Positions 1 through 7,359 of a stretch of DNA of 30,252 nucleotides are shown here, in pieces. This DNA comes from Chrysochromulina tobinii. Taxonomy: Eukaryota > Haptophyta > Prymnesiales > Chrysochromulinaceae. The DNA lies in contig JWZX01002279.1 of assembly GCA_001275005.1 (NCBI GenBank), positions 1 through 30,252 of the forward strand, written 5' to 3'. Numbering within the stretch: position 1 is the first letter of the stretch; each line of letters opens with the position of its first letter. The position numbers and the translations under genes were made by a program. The notes under the pieces are model-generated. The model was not told the origin of the DNA. It searched no databases and saw only the letters and a program-made list of their open reading frames with translations.

Positions 1-247
1 TTAGCAGGGACCGGGATGTCGCGCTCACCAGGCTGCCGTTTGTGTAGTTTGATGAACCGCCAATCAACCAACGCGACCAAGTTTACGATGTGTTGTCGAT
101 GTCGTAGACGGGCGCCCGTCGGTCACACCTCCGTCCATAGTCGACGTCCATAGCGCTTGGGAGTGGGGTTCGGGGATTTTGTTCACACAAGCGCCTTCGC
201 GAGCGTCGTGTTAACGTTCACACAAGCGCAAGCGCCCCCCGCCCGGG
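1..247 (+). promoter_or_regulatory. 5' flank of the BIN4-like gene
   Basis: No gene is seen here. The stretch holds an exact 14-nt direct repeat, GTTCACACAAGCGC, at 181-194 and 216-229, ending about 20 nt before the ATG at 248. Such a repeat could be a paired transcription-factor site or 5' UTR element of the downstream gene, but nothing proves this. Confidence 0.3.
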
Positions 248-1021
248 ATGAGCGACGATGAGCCCGACTGGCTCGAGGAGCAGGGCTCAGCGCGCAAGGC
301 CGCCGCTCAGCGCAGTGCCCTCGAATCCGACGACTCGCTCTCCATCGACGACGTGGGCGCATCCCAGGAGACGGACGAGCCCAAGCCCAAACCCAAGGGC
401 AAGGGGCGGGCACCGCCATCGTCAGTGCTGCCATTGCAGCTGGCCCCCAAGGTGCGCCGAGACATGCTGCTCCTCGAGGCAAACGACTCGACCCTCGACT
501 TTTCGGGCGACTTCGGCGTGCTCGGCAAGATGCACCTGCGCAAGGGCTCCTCGACGGCGGCGGCAGTCGCCAGCAGCAGCCAGGGTGAGGCCGACGGATC
601 AGTGGCCGACATACGGCAGACGGCCATGTTCGACCTCAAGGGCAAGGTGTACGATGCCGACATCATCCCGTGCAACACGCTCTGCCTGCTTCAGGTGGAC
701 GGCAGCAAGGCCAAGATCGAGGCCGTCTTCAGCGACTATCTGCAGCTGAGCGCGCCACGTGACTCAATCTTCGACACGCAGGAGGTGAGCCACGGCGAGC
801 TGGGCGAGGGCTTCTTCGACGATGACGACGTGCTCTCCAACGTCGACGGCGGCTCCGACGAGGAGGAGGAGCTAGGTCCTCTCCGCGAGGGCGCAAAGAA
901 GGCCAAGCACGCTGGCAAGTCTGGGCGCAAGCCTGTCGCCAAAAAAAGCGCGGGAGGGGGCGCCAAGCGCAAGTCCGCCAGTGGTGCTGGCAAGCCGCGG
1001 GCCAAGAAGGAAAAGAAATGA
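248..1021 (+). CDS. BIN4: BIN4/MIDGET-like DNA topoisomerase VI complex protein
   Basis: 257 aa, ATG start, no intron seen. In plants BIN4 binds DNA and works with the archaeal-type topoisomerase VI (TOP6A/TOP6B, RHL1) in the nucleus during endoreduplication. The protein opens with acidic residues and PDWL (residues 6-9), as plant BIN4 does. A central domain of about residues 70-168 carries LDFSGDFGVLGK (83-94), FDLKGKVYDADIIP (128-141) and AKIEAVFSDYLQL (155-167), which match the order and spacing I know from plant BIN4. An acidic patch (190-207) is followed by a Lys/Ala/Gly-rich, histone H1-like tail (about 215-257) that fits DNA binding. It converges on the IQ-motif gene. The family call rests on remembered motifs, not an alignment. 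A generic basic nuclear protein is the alternative. Confidence 0.68.
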   Translation: MSDDEPDWLEEQGSARKAAAQRSALESDDSLSIDDVGASQETDEPKPKPKGKGRAPPSSVLPLQLAPKVRRDMLLLEANDSTLDFSGDFGVLGKMHLRKGSSTAAAVASSSQGEADGSVADIRQTAMFDLKGKVYDADIIPCNTLCLLQVDGSKAKIEAVFSDYLQLSAPRDSIFDTQEVSHGELGEGFFDDDDVLSNVDGGSDEEEELGPLREGAKKAKHAGKSGRKPVAKKSAGGGAKRKSASGAGKPRAKKEKK

Positions 1022-1630
1022 GGGCAGCGAGCTCATCGCAACACCTCCCGGCGAGCGTGACGACAGCTGTCGTTCAGCCTTTGAAGCCGGCCGTGTTGCC
1101 AGTTGCGCGTTCGGGGCCAAGTACAACGAGAACTGGTGTGACATACCACACATGTGTAATACCGCGTCGCATAGTGTTAGGATGTTTTACGTTTAGGTAA
1201 CAGAAGGACTGAAGGAGCCCGATATTTTTCAGAGAAATCTCCAGGAGTATAACCACCACACTGAATGCAGGATTGAATGCTGAATGCTCGGCTCTGTCGC
1301 CTGTCCCTATACCTTCATACAATGCTTTCCTCACGTTCGGCCGTTCCGACCGCGCAAGCGCGCATTCCTCGCGACCCGACGACCGCGGACCGGGACGCCG
1401 GTGCGCGTCTCGCACATACGACATAGCGTTCTCTACGCATCGGTTCCGGATCCGCGGTTCCATAAATTTTTACGAACTAGTTTTCCTCAGTCCTCATCGG
1501 GTCTCGGATGTTTATTTGGGAAAGGAATTCCTTAGCGTGCGCCGCCTCGCTGGCTCGCATAGTCGCGCATTCGCACTCCGGTTAGGTAACGCGAATCGAA
1601 TCCGGCGCGCGATCGAGCACCCCGTACTGC
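1022..1630. other. Convergent 3' intergenic region
   Basis: This lies between the 3' ends of the BIN4-like gene and the IQ-motif gene. It is less GC-rich than the coding DNA. A TGTAA at 1155-1159 resembles the green-algal poly(A) signal, but the same word occurs by chance often enough that it is not strong evidence. Open frames that cross this stretch show no coherent protein features. No repeat or RNA gene was recognised. Confidence 0.5.
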
Positions 1631-3043
1631 CTACATGCACGGCTTTACGTAGATTACGTGTCGATCCGGACGCCGATGTCGTCCATCTAAAAGATGCAGG
1701 TCGTCTTCGTCCTCTTTTTGCTTCGCCGCGTCCTCACTTTGCTTCGCCAATTCACGCGCTCGCGCGCCCGCCCCCCGCCCGGAGATACCACGTACGCGTG
1801 CCTGAATTCGAGTGGCCGCGGCCGCTGCGTGCTGCCGCTTGGCAAAGTCCTTGATGAACTCCTTGGGCGCGGGTCCCCGGCGACCCATCGCCTCCCAGCT
1901 GGCCTGCGCCTCGGCTGCCTGCGCCTGGCTGGCAGCCAGCGCAGCTTGAGCCGAGCCGGTCGATGAACGACGCGGAGACTTTGTTGAGATGGCGGACGAT
2001 TGCCTTTCAAATCTAGGCCTGGGACGCGGTGCGATCCCAGATACTCTCCTGGAAGATCCAGGAGAATGCGGAGAGCGTGGATCCACCTTTTGCAAGAGGG
2101 TCGTTGCTACGGCCTCGTAATTGCTCGAAGGCGCGACCTTGATACGCACTCTCATGCCCCCTGCTTGACGCAGCATGGAACTCTCATGCTGCGTGCTGAT
2201 GACGAGATGTGCGAGGCTTCTGAGCTGACCGTTGACCTCTTCTTCATCCGCTTTTCGGGCACGTTCTAAATCCGAATCCACGCTCTCGACGGATGGCGGG
2301 CGCACAGGCTTGACTCTGAGGTAGTCGGGAATCGGGATGATCTCGACCGTATGCAGAGCAAGCTGGGGTGGCTCTGGCCGCTCCGCAGGAAGTGGTGAGG
2401 CGGTTGGAATAGTTTGTGGAGACCCACGAAGTCTCCACGTGCGGACGTCAAGCAGCTGGTCGAGCCGAGACTTAGATTCGAGTGGGGTCTTTTCGTCCTC
2501 TGCTGGCAGCATGGTTTGCAAGTCATCGGTCCAGCTGTCACAGGCTTCCGTCGGTGCAGCGGCAGGCGCGCCAGTCACTTGTCGCTCTCCCGTGCCGAAC
2601 TCAGGCAAAAGCTCGGCCATCTTCAAGCGGGCGCGTCTCCCCTGAACAGGAGCTCGAAGAAAAGGATCCTTGCTGTGCAACACTCTCGGCGAGACACCCA
2701 AGCGGTCCAGGCGCTGCTCAAACCCATCCTCTGCAGAGACAGCAATACGTGCGGGGAGGACCTTTTTCGGAGGTTTGTTAGGCCGTTGCTGAGATCCATG
2801 CCAGACGCCCAACGTGTCGCCGTACCTAGTCATCACGCTTGGGTCAGCCATCGGGCAGTATGCCTCTACCTGAGGAAAGCTCTCGAGAAGGGTAGGGCCT
2901 CGAGAACGGCCTCGAGGAAAGACGACACGAGAACGGTTGGGCCTAGGAAAGTTTAACACTGGCTTGTCACCATAGAGCAACTCGGACGCCCCGCTAAAGT
3001 GGTCGGGCTCGAGCAACGTCGACAGCACCGCGAGCCGGCCCAT
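1631..3043 (-). CDS. IQ-motif protein of unknown function
   Basis: 470 aa from the ATG at 3043. The frame is open further upstream, with another ATG at 3166, but those 41 extra residues look unstructured. I do not recognise the family. Near the C terminus there is one clear IQ motif, RIQARVRG followed by ISGR (residues 412-423 of this start), the usual calmodulin or EF-hand light-chain binding site. It is preceded by an Ala/Gln-rich, probably helical segment and followed by a Lys/Glu-rich tail. The rest is rich in Pro, Arg and Ser with little predicted fold, except a more conserved-looking N-terminal 100 residues. It shares a divergent upstream region with ALG8. A cytoskeletal or ciliary scaffold is possible, given other ciliary genes nearby, but this is a guess. 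Confidence 0.6.
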   Translation of the reverse strand: MGRLAVLSTLLEPDHFSGASELLYGDKPVLNFPRPNRSRVVFPRGRSRGPTLLESFPQVEAYCPMADPSVMTRYGDTLGVWHGSQQRPNKPPKKVLPARIAVSAEDGFEQRLDRLGVSPRVLHSKDPFLRAPVQGRRARLKMAELLPEFGTGERQVTGAPAAAPTEACDSWTDDLQTMLPAEDEKTPLESKSRLDQLLDVRTWRLRGSPQTIPTASPLPAERPEPPQLALHTVEIIPIPDYLRVKPVRPPSVESVDSDLERARKADEEEVNGQLRSLAHLVISTQHESSMLRQAGGMRVRIKVAPSSNYEAVATTLLQKVDPRSPHSPGSSRRVSGIAPRPRPRFERQSSAISTKSPRRSSTGSAQAALAASQAQAAEAQASWEAMGRRGPAPKEFIKDFAKRQHAAAAATRIQARVRGISGRGAGARARELAKQSEDAAKQKEDEDDLHLLDGRHRRPDRHVIYVKPCM

Positions 3044-3562
3044 GGCCGGGCGCTCAGCGCTGTTACAAAACCTCTTGGTGAAAGGAAGTTCCGTCCATTT
3101 GTGCTTGCGACGGCGCTGATGCCAAATTCGACTCCACGGACTCGGTGTGGATGGCCTGGTGCACATAATCTCTGTTCTCACTCACAGAGCCCGGCAACGG
3201 GCCCGGCGAACCTGCCATGGAACATGCTGTTTGTTGCAATGCTTTGCGTCACTCAATCACTCCACCTCCTACAGTATCGACGCACAGTATTTATTCAGTT
3301 CTGAGTCAGCCGCGGGGGGCGGTCGGCTCCGGGCTGCGGCCGTTGAGTCGGCCGCGGATTCGGCTTGGGATTCGGTCGTCGCGCGGTCGTGCGGTTGCGT
3401 TGGTGAGTTGGGATGGTTGTGAGGTTCGTCTGTCCCGTGTGTGTCCCGGCTCCCCCCGGTGTCTTTTTTCCGGGAGGCTCGCCCGGTGTCTTTTTACCGG
3501 TTGATTGCTGTGCTTCACAGTATGTTCACACTACGGAACGAGACAGGCAACGACGCGAGTAA
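3044..3562. promoter_or_regulatory. Divergent promoter region, IQ-motif gene / ALG8
   Basis: The two genes are transcribed away from this 519-nt stretch, so it should hold both promoters. The ALG8 side carries the repeated CTCCCCCCGGTGT element described separately. No other gene is supported here. Confidence 0.5.
3437..3500 (+). promoter_or_regulatory. Upstream element, copy A (two tandem units)
   Basis: A 26-nt element at 3437-3462 starts with a GTGT run and ends in the core GCTCCCCCCGGTGT, followed by six T. A second, shorter unit with core CTCGCCCGGTGTCTTTTT lies at 3476-3495, about 28 nt downstream. Both units end in a T-run followed by CCGG. The first unit ends 100 nt before the ALG8 ATG. 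The same 26-mer recurs with one mismatch upstream of the LRRC40-like gene and with two mismatches upstream of the glycosyltransferase-like gene, each time on the sense strand of the gene. Confidence 0.55.
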
Positions 3563-5449
3563 ATGACACTGCGCGACGTCGTGCTGGTCACCGAGAAGGG
3601 TTTAGGCAACTACGCTATCGCGTACTTTGAGGACGAGTCGTCCGCGCGTCGCGAGGCGGCGCTGCTGTGGAGCTGTTGGGTGCTCTTTCGCAAGGAAGGT
3701 GCAGCCCTCAAGGAGCTGACTTCTGGCGGCATCGGGTTCGCCTTCACCCTGGACGGGATTCGAAACCATGCAGCGCTGACAATCAAGGACACGGCACGCA
3801 ATCAGGACGAACGTGCAGCACTCGAGGCAAGAGCTGCGGCGGCATCGAAACCAGAACCAACTCTGGAGCGCTCGGCGCTCGGGTCGCGTTGGCTCGGCGC
3901 ACTCTTCCTTTTCGGCATCGGAATCAAGCTCCTGCTCCTTCCAGCATACCATTCTACGGACTTCGAGGTGCACCGAAATTGGATGGCGATCACGTCGCAG
4001 CTGCCGCTCTCGCAATGGTACAACGAGGCCACTTCCGAATGGACCCTCGACTATCCTCCCTTCTTCGCGTGGTTCGAGAGGCTGCTTGCGATCGGTGCGG
4101 CACGCTGTGATCCAGGCATGCTTGCCATCTCCGCCACGCCGTACGCGTCCGCCGAGACAGTCGCGTACCAGCGGAGCACAGTCATCGCGGCAGACGTGCT
4201 CCTTCTTCTTGGGAGTGCGGCGCTCGCAGCAGCGCAGAGCCCGGCGCCATCTCGGGCCGACCGGCAGATGAGCGTCACGCTCGCCTTTCTCAACGGCGGG
4301 CTGCTGCTCGTGGACCACGTGCACTTCCAGTACAACGGGATGATGATCGGGCTACTGCTCGTCTCGGTCGCCCTGGTCGCCACTGGTCACGAACGCTCAG
4401 GCGCGCTCGCGTTCGCCGTGCTGCTGAACTTGAAGCATTTGTTCCTTTTTGCAGCGCCGTTCTACTTCATTCACCTGCTCCAGGGGTTCGTACTCCGACA
4501 GCGGTCGCCGTCGATCGGCGCGCTGCGCCGTCTCGTGGGCCTCGGAGTGATCGTGCTGGCCACCTTTGCCGCGTCCCTCGGTCCCTTTGTAGCCATCGGC
4601 CAGCTGGGGCAGCTTGCGGCGCGCCTCTTTCCGTTTGGGCGTGGGCTTACGCACGCGTACTGGGCGCCAAACGCCTGGGCTCTCTACAACGTCGCCGACC
4701 GCGCTGGCGCCGCCGCCGTCGCCCGCTGGCTCCCGAGCTCATCTCTCACTACGGCCATCGTTGCCGCCAAGGCCGCCGCGGGGTCAGGCTCGACTGCTGG
4801 TTTGGTTGGCGAGGGAAGCTTCCTGATGCTGCCCGCGGTGGGCGCAACTCACGCAGCCGGCCTCGTCCTCCTCGCACAGCTGCCCCTGCTTCTCAAAACG
4901 TGGCGTGTGCCACGGCCGGAGGCCTTCGCTGCGGGCGTGGCGTGCTGCGGCCTCGCTGCCTTCGCCTTCGGATACCACGTGCACGAGAAGGCGGTGCTGC
5001 CGCCTCTGCTCATTCTTTCTGTGCTCACGCCCCCGGCGCCCTCCGCCGCGGCGGCACTCCACGCACGCGCGCTCCTTCTGCTCACCAGCGCGGGCCACTA
5101 TGCGCTGCTCCCGCTGCTGTTCGAACCTGCCGAGTGGTCCGTCGCGCGTCTCCTGCTGCTTGCCCACCTCTGGGCTACTGCCGAGGCGCTGCGTCAACGC
5201 TTCGGCAATCAGCATGTCGGGCTGCATGGCTTGGAGAGGGCCTATCTGTGGGGCTTTGTGCTACTCGAGGCGTTCACCTCGGCCGCACATCCGCTGCTGC
5301 TCGCGCCGCAACTGCCCTTCCTGCCACTGCTCCTCACCTCCGTCTACTGCGCGCTCGGCGTGCTCCATGCGACGGGGCTCACATACCTACTGTGGTGGGA
5401 GTACGCCTGCGGGCGGGCCGGCGGCGGACCCACACTGAGCGAGGCCTGA
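3563..5449 (+). CDS. ALG8: ALG8-type ER alpha-1,3-glucosyltransferase with N-terminal extension
   Basis: 628 aa, ATG start, single exon. ALG8 adds the second glucose, from dolichyl-phosphate glucose, to the lipid-linked oligosaccharide in the ER lumen before N-glycan transfer. Family marks in order: STDFEVHRNW (131-140) with the conserved luminal Asp, LDYPPFFAWFE (162-172), HFQYNG (254-259), LNLKHLFLFAAPFYF (288-302), LFPFGRGLTHAYWAPNAWALYN (355-376) and GYHVHEKA in the C-terminal half. These favour ALG8 over ALG6. Many hydrophobic segments run from about residue 108 to the end. The first ~105 residues are unusual: a soluble domain with AYFEDESSARREAALLWSCW (20-39) that I do not know from ALG8. 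The upstream region carries the shared GTGT/CTCCCCCCGGTGT element. It converges on the glycosyltransferase-like gene. Confidence 0.9.
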   Translation: MTLRDVVLVTEKGLGNYAIAYFEDESSARREAALLWSCWVLFRKEGAALKELTSGGIGFAFTLDGIRNHAALTIKDTARNQDERAALEARAAAASKPEPTLERSALGSRWLGALFLFGIGIKLLLLPAYHSTDFEVHRNWMAITSQLPLSQWYNEATSEWTLDYPPFFAWFERLLAIGAARCDPGMLAISATPYASAETVAYQRSTVIAADVLLLLGSAALAAAQSPAPSRADRQMSVTLAFLNGGLLLVDHVHFQYNGMMIGLLLVSVALVATGHERSGALAFAVLLNLKHLFLFAAPFYFIHLLQGFVLRQRSPSIGALRRLVGLGVIVLATFAASLGPFVAIGQLGQLAARLFPFGRGLTHAYWAPNAWALYNVADRAGAAAVARWLPSSSLTTAIVAAKAAAGSGSTAGLVGEGSFLMLPAVGATHAAGLVLLAQLPLLLKTWRVPRPEAFAAGVACCGLAAFAFGYHVHEKAVLPPLLILSVLTPPAPSAAAALHARALLLLTSAGHYALLPLLFEPAEWSVARLLLLAHLWATAEALRQRFGNQHVGLHGLERAYLWGFVLLEAFTSAAHPLLLAPQLPFLPLLLTSVYCALGVLHATGLTYLLWWEYACGRAGGGPTLSEA

Positions 5450-5762
5450 CGTGGGATGCTCGCGCTTAGCACCGCACGCGGCACGGCACGGCGTTGCCGC
5501 CCGCGGCTCGGCATCGCGACGTGGCTGCCGCCCGCCGAGAAGAGATCGATGACGGCGGTGCAAGCGGTTGCATGCGGCGCGCGCGCGCGCCGCAGTAAGT
5601 ACATACTAATTGCCGTTGTCGACGCGCGAATATGCGTATAAAGCACCTTGATCTACCAAGTACCTGTAACTCCACGAAGTGACTTATGGCTTTGTCCTTC
5701 ACGCATTACGACTTTAACGGTTGACATTACGCTGATTAGCAGGGACCCTAGTGCCTAGATTC
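5450..5762. other. Convergent 3' intergenic region
   Basis: This lies between the 3' ends of ALG8 and the glycosyltransferase-like gene. It contains a perfect GC palindrome at 5574-5593 and a TGTAA at 5665-5669. No gene is supported. Confidence 0.5.
5574..5593. repeat. Perfect 20-bp GC palindrome with alternating (GC)7 core
   Basis: The stretch GCGGC...GCCGC is a perfect palindrome whose centre, 5577-5590, is strictly alternating G and C. It lies in the 3' flank shared by two convergent genes. Such tracts can extrude as cruciforms or adopt Z-DNA. Similar tracts recur across the window. Confidence 0.7.
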
Positions 5763-7010
5763 TTAACTGACAGATCGACTGACAGAGGTCGAGTCATTGC
5801 GCGCGACTGCGGGTCGTAGCCGTCCAGGTCGTCGCGAACGAGAGCGGTTGCGGAGGGCGAATGAGAGCGCCGAGGGATTGTGAAATCGGTTGCGGAGGTG
5901 GGTGCATTTTGTCAGGTACAGCAGAGAGGTCTTCTCATCCCCCTGCTTGACCTGCTGCACCACTATCGAAGGGAGCACGTACAGCGAGTCAAACCGCGTG
6001 GGCAACCAAATGTCAAACCACGGGAAGGCCAGATCAAACTGCTTGCCAGGAATCCCGTAGCGATACAGTCTTCTGGCGCTGCTATTGCTGCAATCGGCAT
6101 CGAAGAGGGCATCGAGCGCGGTCTGGCGCAGGCTACGGAAGGTCTGAAATGCACGAGAGTGAACTGCAAATGCGACGGTGTCGCGCACGTCGCATCTCGA
6201 TTCCAGATGCTCAGCTCGTCGCACCAAGCAAGCACGTTCAAGGCCGGTTGGAATCGTGCAGTTGCATGGCCCTAGGCAGGTTGTACGGCGAGGCCGGCTA
6301 GAATATGGCGAGACCCACCCAAACTCTTGGAAATAGGCACTTGGTCGAACCACTTCCCACGCTTTCTCCCGAAGGTACGTGTCGAACTGTGAGACCTCCG
6401 AAGCACTCAGGCTGAACTTCGAGACTGGCCGGACATCGCCTTCGAGCACGAGCACGTTGGGTAGTCCGGCAGAGTGGGCGAGCTCGATGATCTCGAGGAC
6501 GGCGAGCAGTTGCTTCATCCGATGCTGCACAGTTCGGATCTGACGGTCTTCATCGCGTTCTTTCTTCATAAGAAGGTGAGCTTCTTTCCTTGAAAGAAGA
6601 GACCCTCTTTTGGAATGAGTCGGACGAGATTGGTTCTCTCCAATGCCAAGAAGTGATCTTGCGAAAGGCCCAAGCCGCTGCCCGAGCTTAGCATCGAGGT
6701 CGTGCCCATCCAAGACAGTCATGCGCTCATGTACGTCGCGAGGCCAATAACCTTGTCGGTGACGAGGACACGATCTGGTCCCAAAGCAGAGCACGTACGT
6801 GTGGTTGAAGAGACGGACGAAATCAGATAGCGTGCCCGGTGCTGGGCAAACACCCGCTCCCGGAACCTCTTCGCAACGAGGACATGAGACGCTCCAGCGA
6901 CGCTCTCGCTCAGCCTGTGTGCAATTGCCACGGCTGAAGTAATAGCCGCTGGGGACCTGCGTCGTATCGGATGTTTCGTTCGCCACCGCTCTGGCCCCCG
7001 TCAGACTCAT
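5763..7010 (-). CDS. Glycosyltransferase-like secretory protein
   Basis: 415 aa from the only ATG of the frame; an in-frame stop lies just upstream. The core runs from about 160 to 350. A helix-rich stretch leads into NVLVLEGDV (185-193), which resembles the strand plus DxD-like metal site (LVLEDD) of GT25-like and related GT-A enzymes. This is followed by FGWVSPYSS and by a late WFDIWLPTRFDSLYVLPS block. Several cysteines (43, 46, 55, 75, 81, 245, 249, 251) and N-x-S/T sites (for example NET, NCT, NHT) suggest a luminal or secreted protein. No signal peptide or membrane anchor is visible, so a 5' exon may be missing from this model. The C-terminal 30 residues are Arg/Ser-rich. The gene carries the shared upstream element at 7170-7195. 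The family call is tentative. Confidence 0.45.
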   Translation of the reverse strand: MSLTGARAVANETSDTTQVPSGYYFSRGNCTQAERERRWSVSCPRCEEVPGAGVCPAPGTLSDFVRLFNHTYVLCFGTRSCPRHRQGYWPRDVHERMTVLDGHDLDAKLGQRLGPFARSLLGIGENQSRPTHSKRGSLLSRKEAHLLMKKERDEDRQIRTVQHRMKQLLAVLEIIELAHSAGLPNVLVLEGDVRPVSKFSLSASEVSQFDTYLREKAWEVVRPSAYFQEFGWVSPYSSRPRRTTCLGPCNCTIPTGLERACLVRRAEHLESRCDVRDTVAFAVHSRAFQTFRSLRQTALDALFDADCSNSSARRLYRYGIPGKQFDLAFPWFDIWLPTRFDSLYVLPSIVVQQVKQGDEKTSLLYLTKCTHLRNRFHNPSALSFALRNRSRSRRPGRLRPAVARNDSTSVSRSVS

Positions 7011-7359
7011 CGTCCAAACTCAGTCCGCGTGCGTGCGTTGCGCAGGACGGCGGTCGTGCGGCGGCGGCGCACCGCGAGCCGCATTGTGAGCATCGAATCG
7101 AGCCCCCGCGGGCGTCGCGCGTCGTGCGGGGCATGAAACGTTCGACGTCGACGCCGCGTTAAGTCAAAAACACCGGGGGGAGCCAAGACACACACGTGAA
7201 AGTGTCATACGGTAAGAACCGGAACCCCTGTTACTAGTAGGATTCCTGTCTCGTTACCCCGGCACTGCGGCCCATCGTCAAAAACATCCATACAAAGGAC
7301 TCAGGCCAGAGGCTGTGATACATTTCACATGCGAGCTCGAAAATAAATCATCTGCACGT
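7011..7359 (-). promoter_or_regulatory. 5' flank of the glycosyltransferase-like gene / 3' flank of the methyltransferase gene
   Basis: Both genes run on the minus strand here. The stretch holds copy C of the shared element, 159 nt upstream of the ATG at 7010. Short Arg-rich open frames occur but show no signal peptide or conserved motif, so I do not call a gene or an exon. Confidence 0.4.
7170..7195 (-). promoter_or_regulatory. Upstream element, copy C
   Basis: Read on the minus strand this is the 26-nt GTGT-run element ending in GCTCCCCCCGGTGT, followed by TTTTTGAC. It differs from copy A at two positions. It lies 159 nt upstream of the ATG of the glycosyltransferase-like gene and in that gene's orientation. 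Confidence 0.55.

Noticed and set aside
1147-1160. CACACATGTGTAAT also present at 15121-15134, and TTAGCAGGGACC at 1-12 and 5738-5749
   Set aside because: Exact matches of 12-14 nt are expected by chance in a 30-kb window, and the flanks do not match.
1273-1854. 193-codon plus-strand open frame
   Set aside because: Arg/Ser-rich with no recognisable domain, and its end overlaps the IQ-motif gene in antisense.
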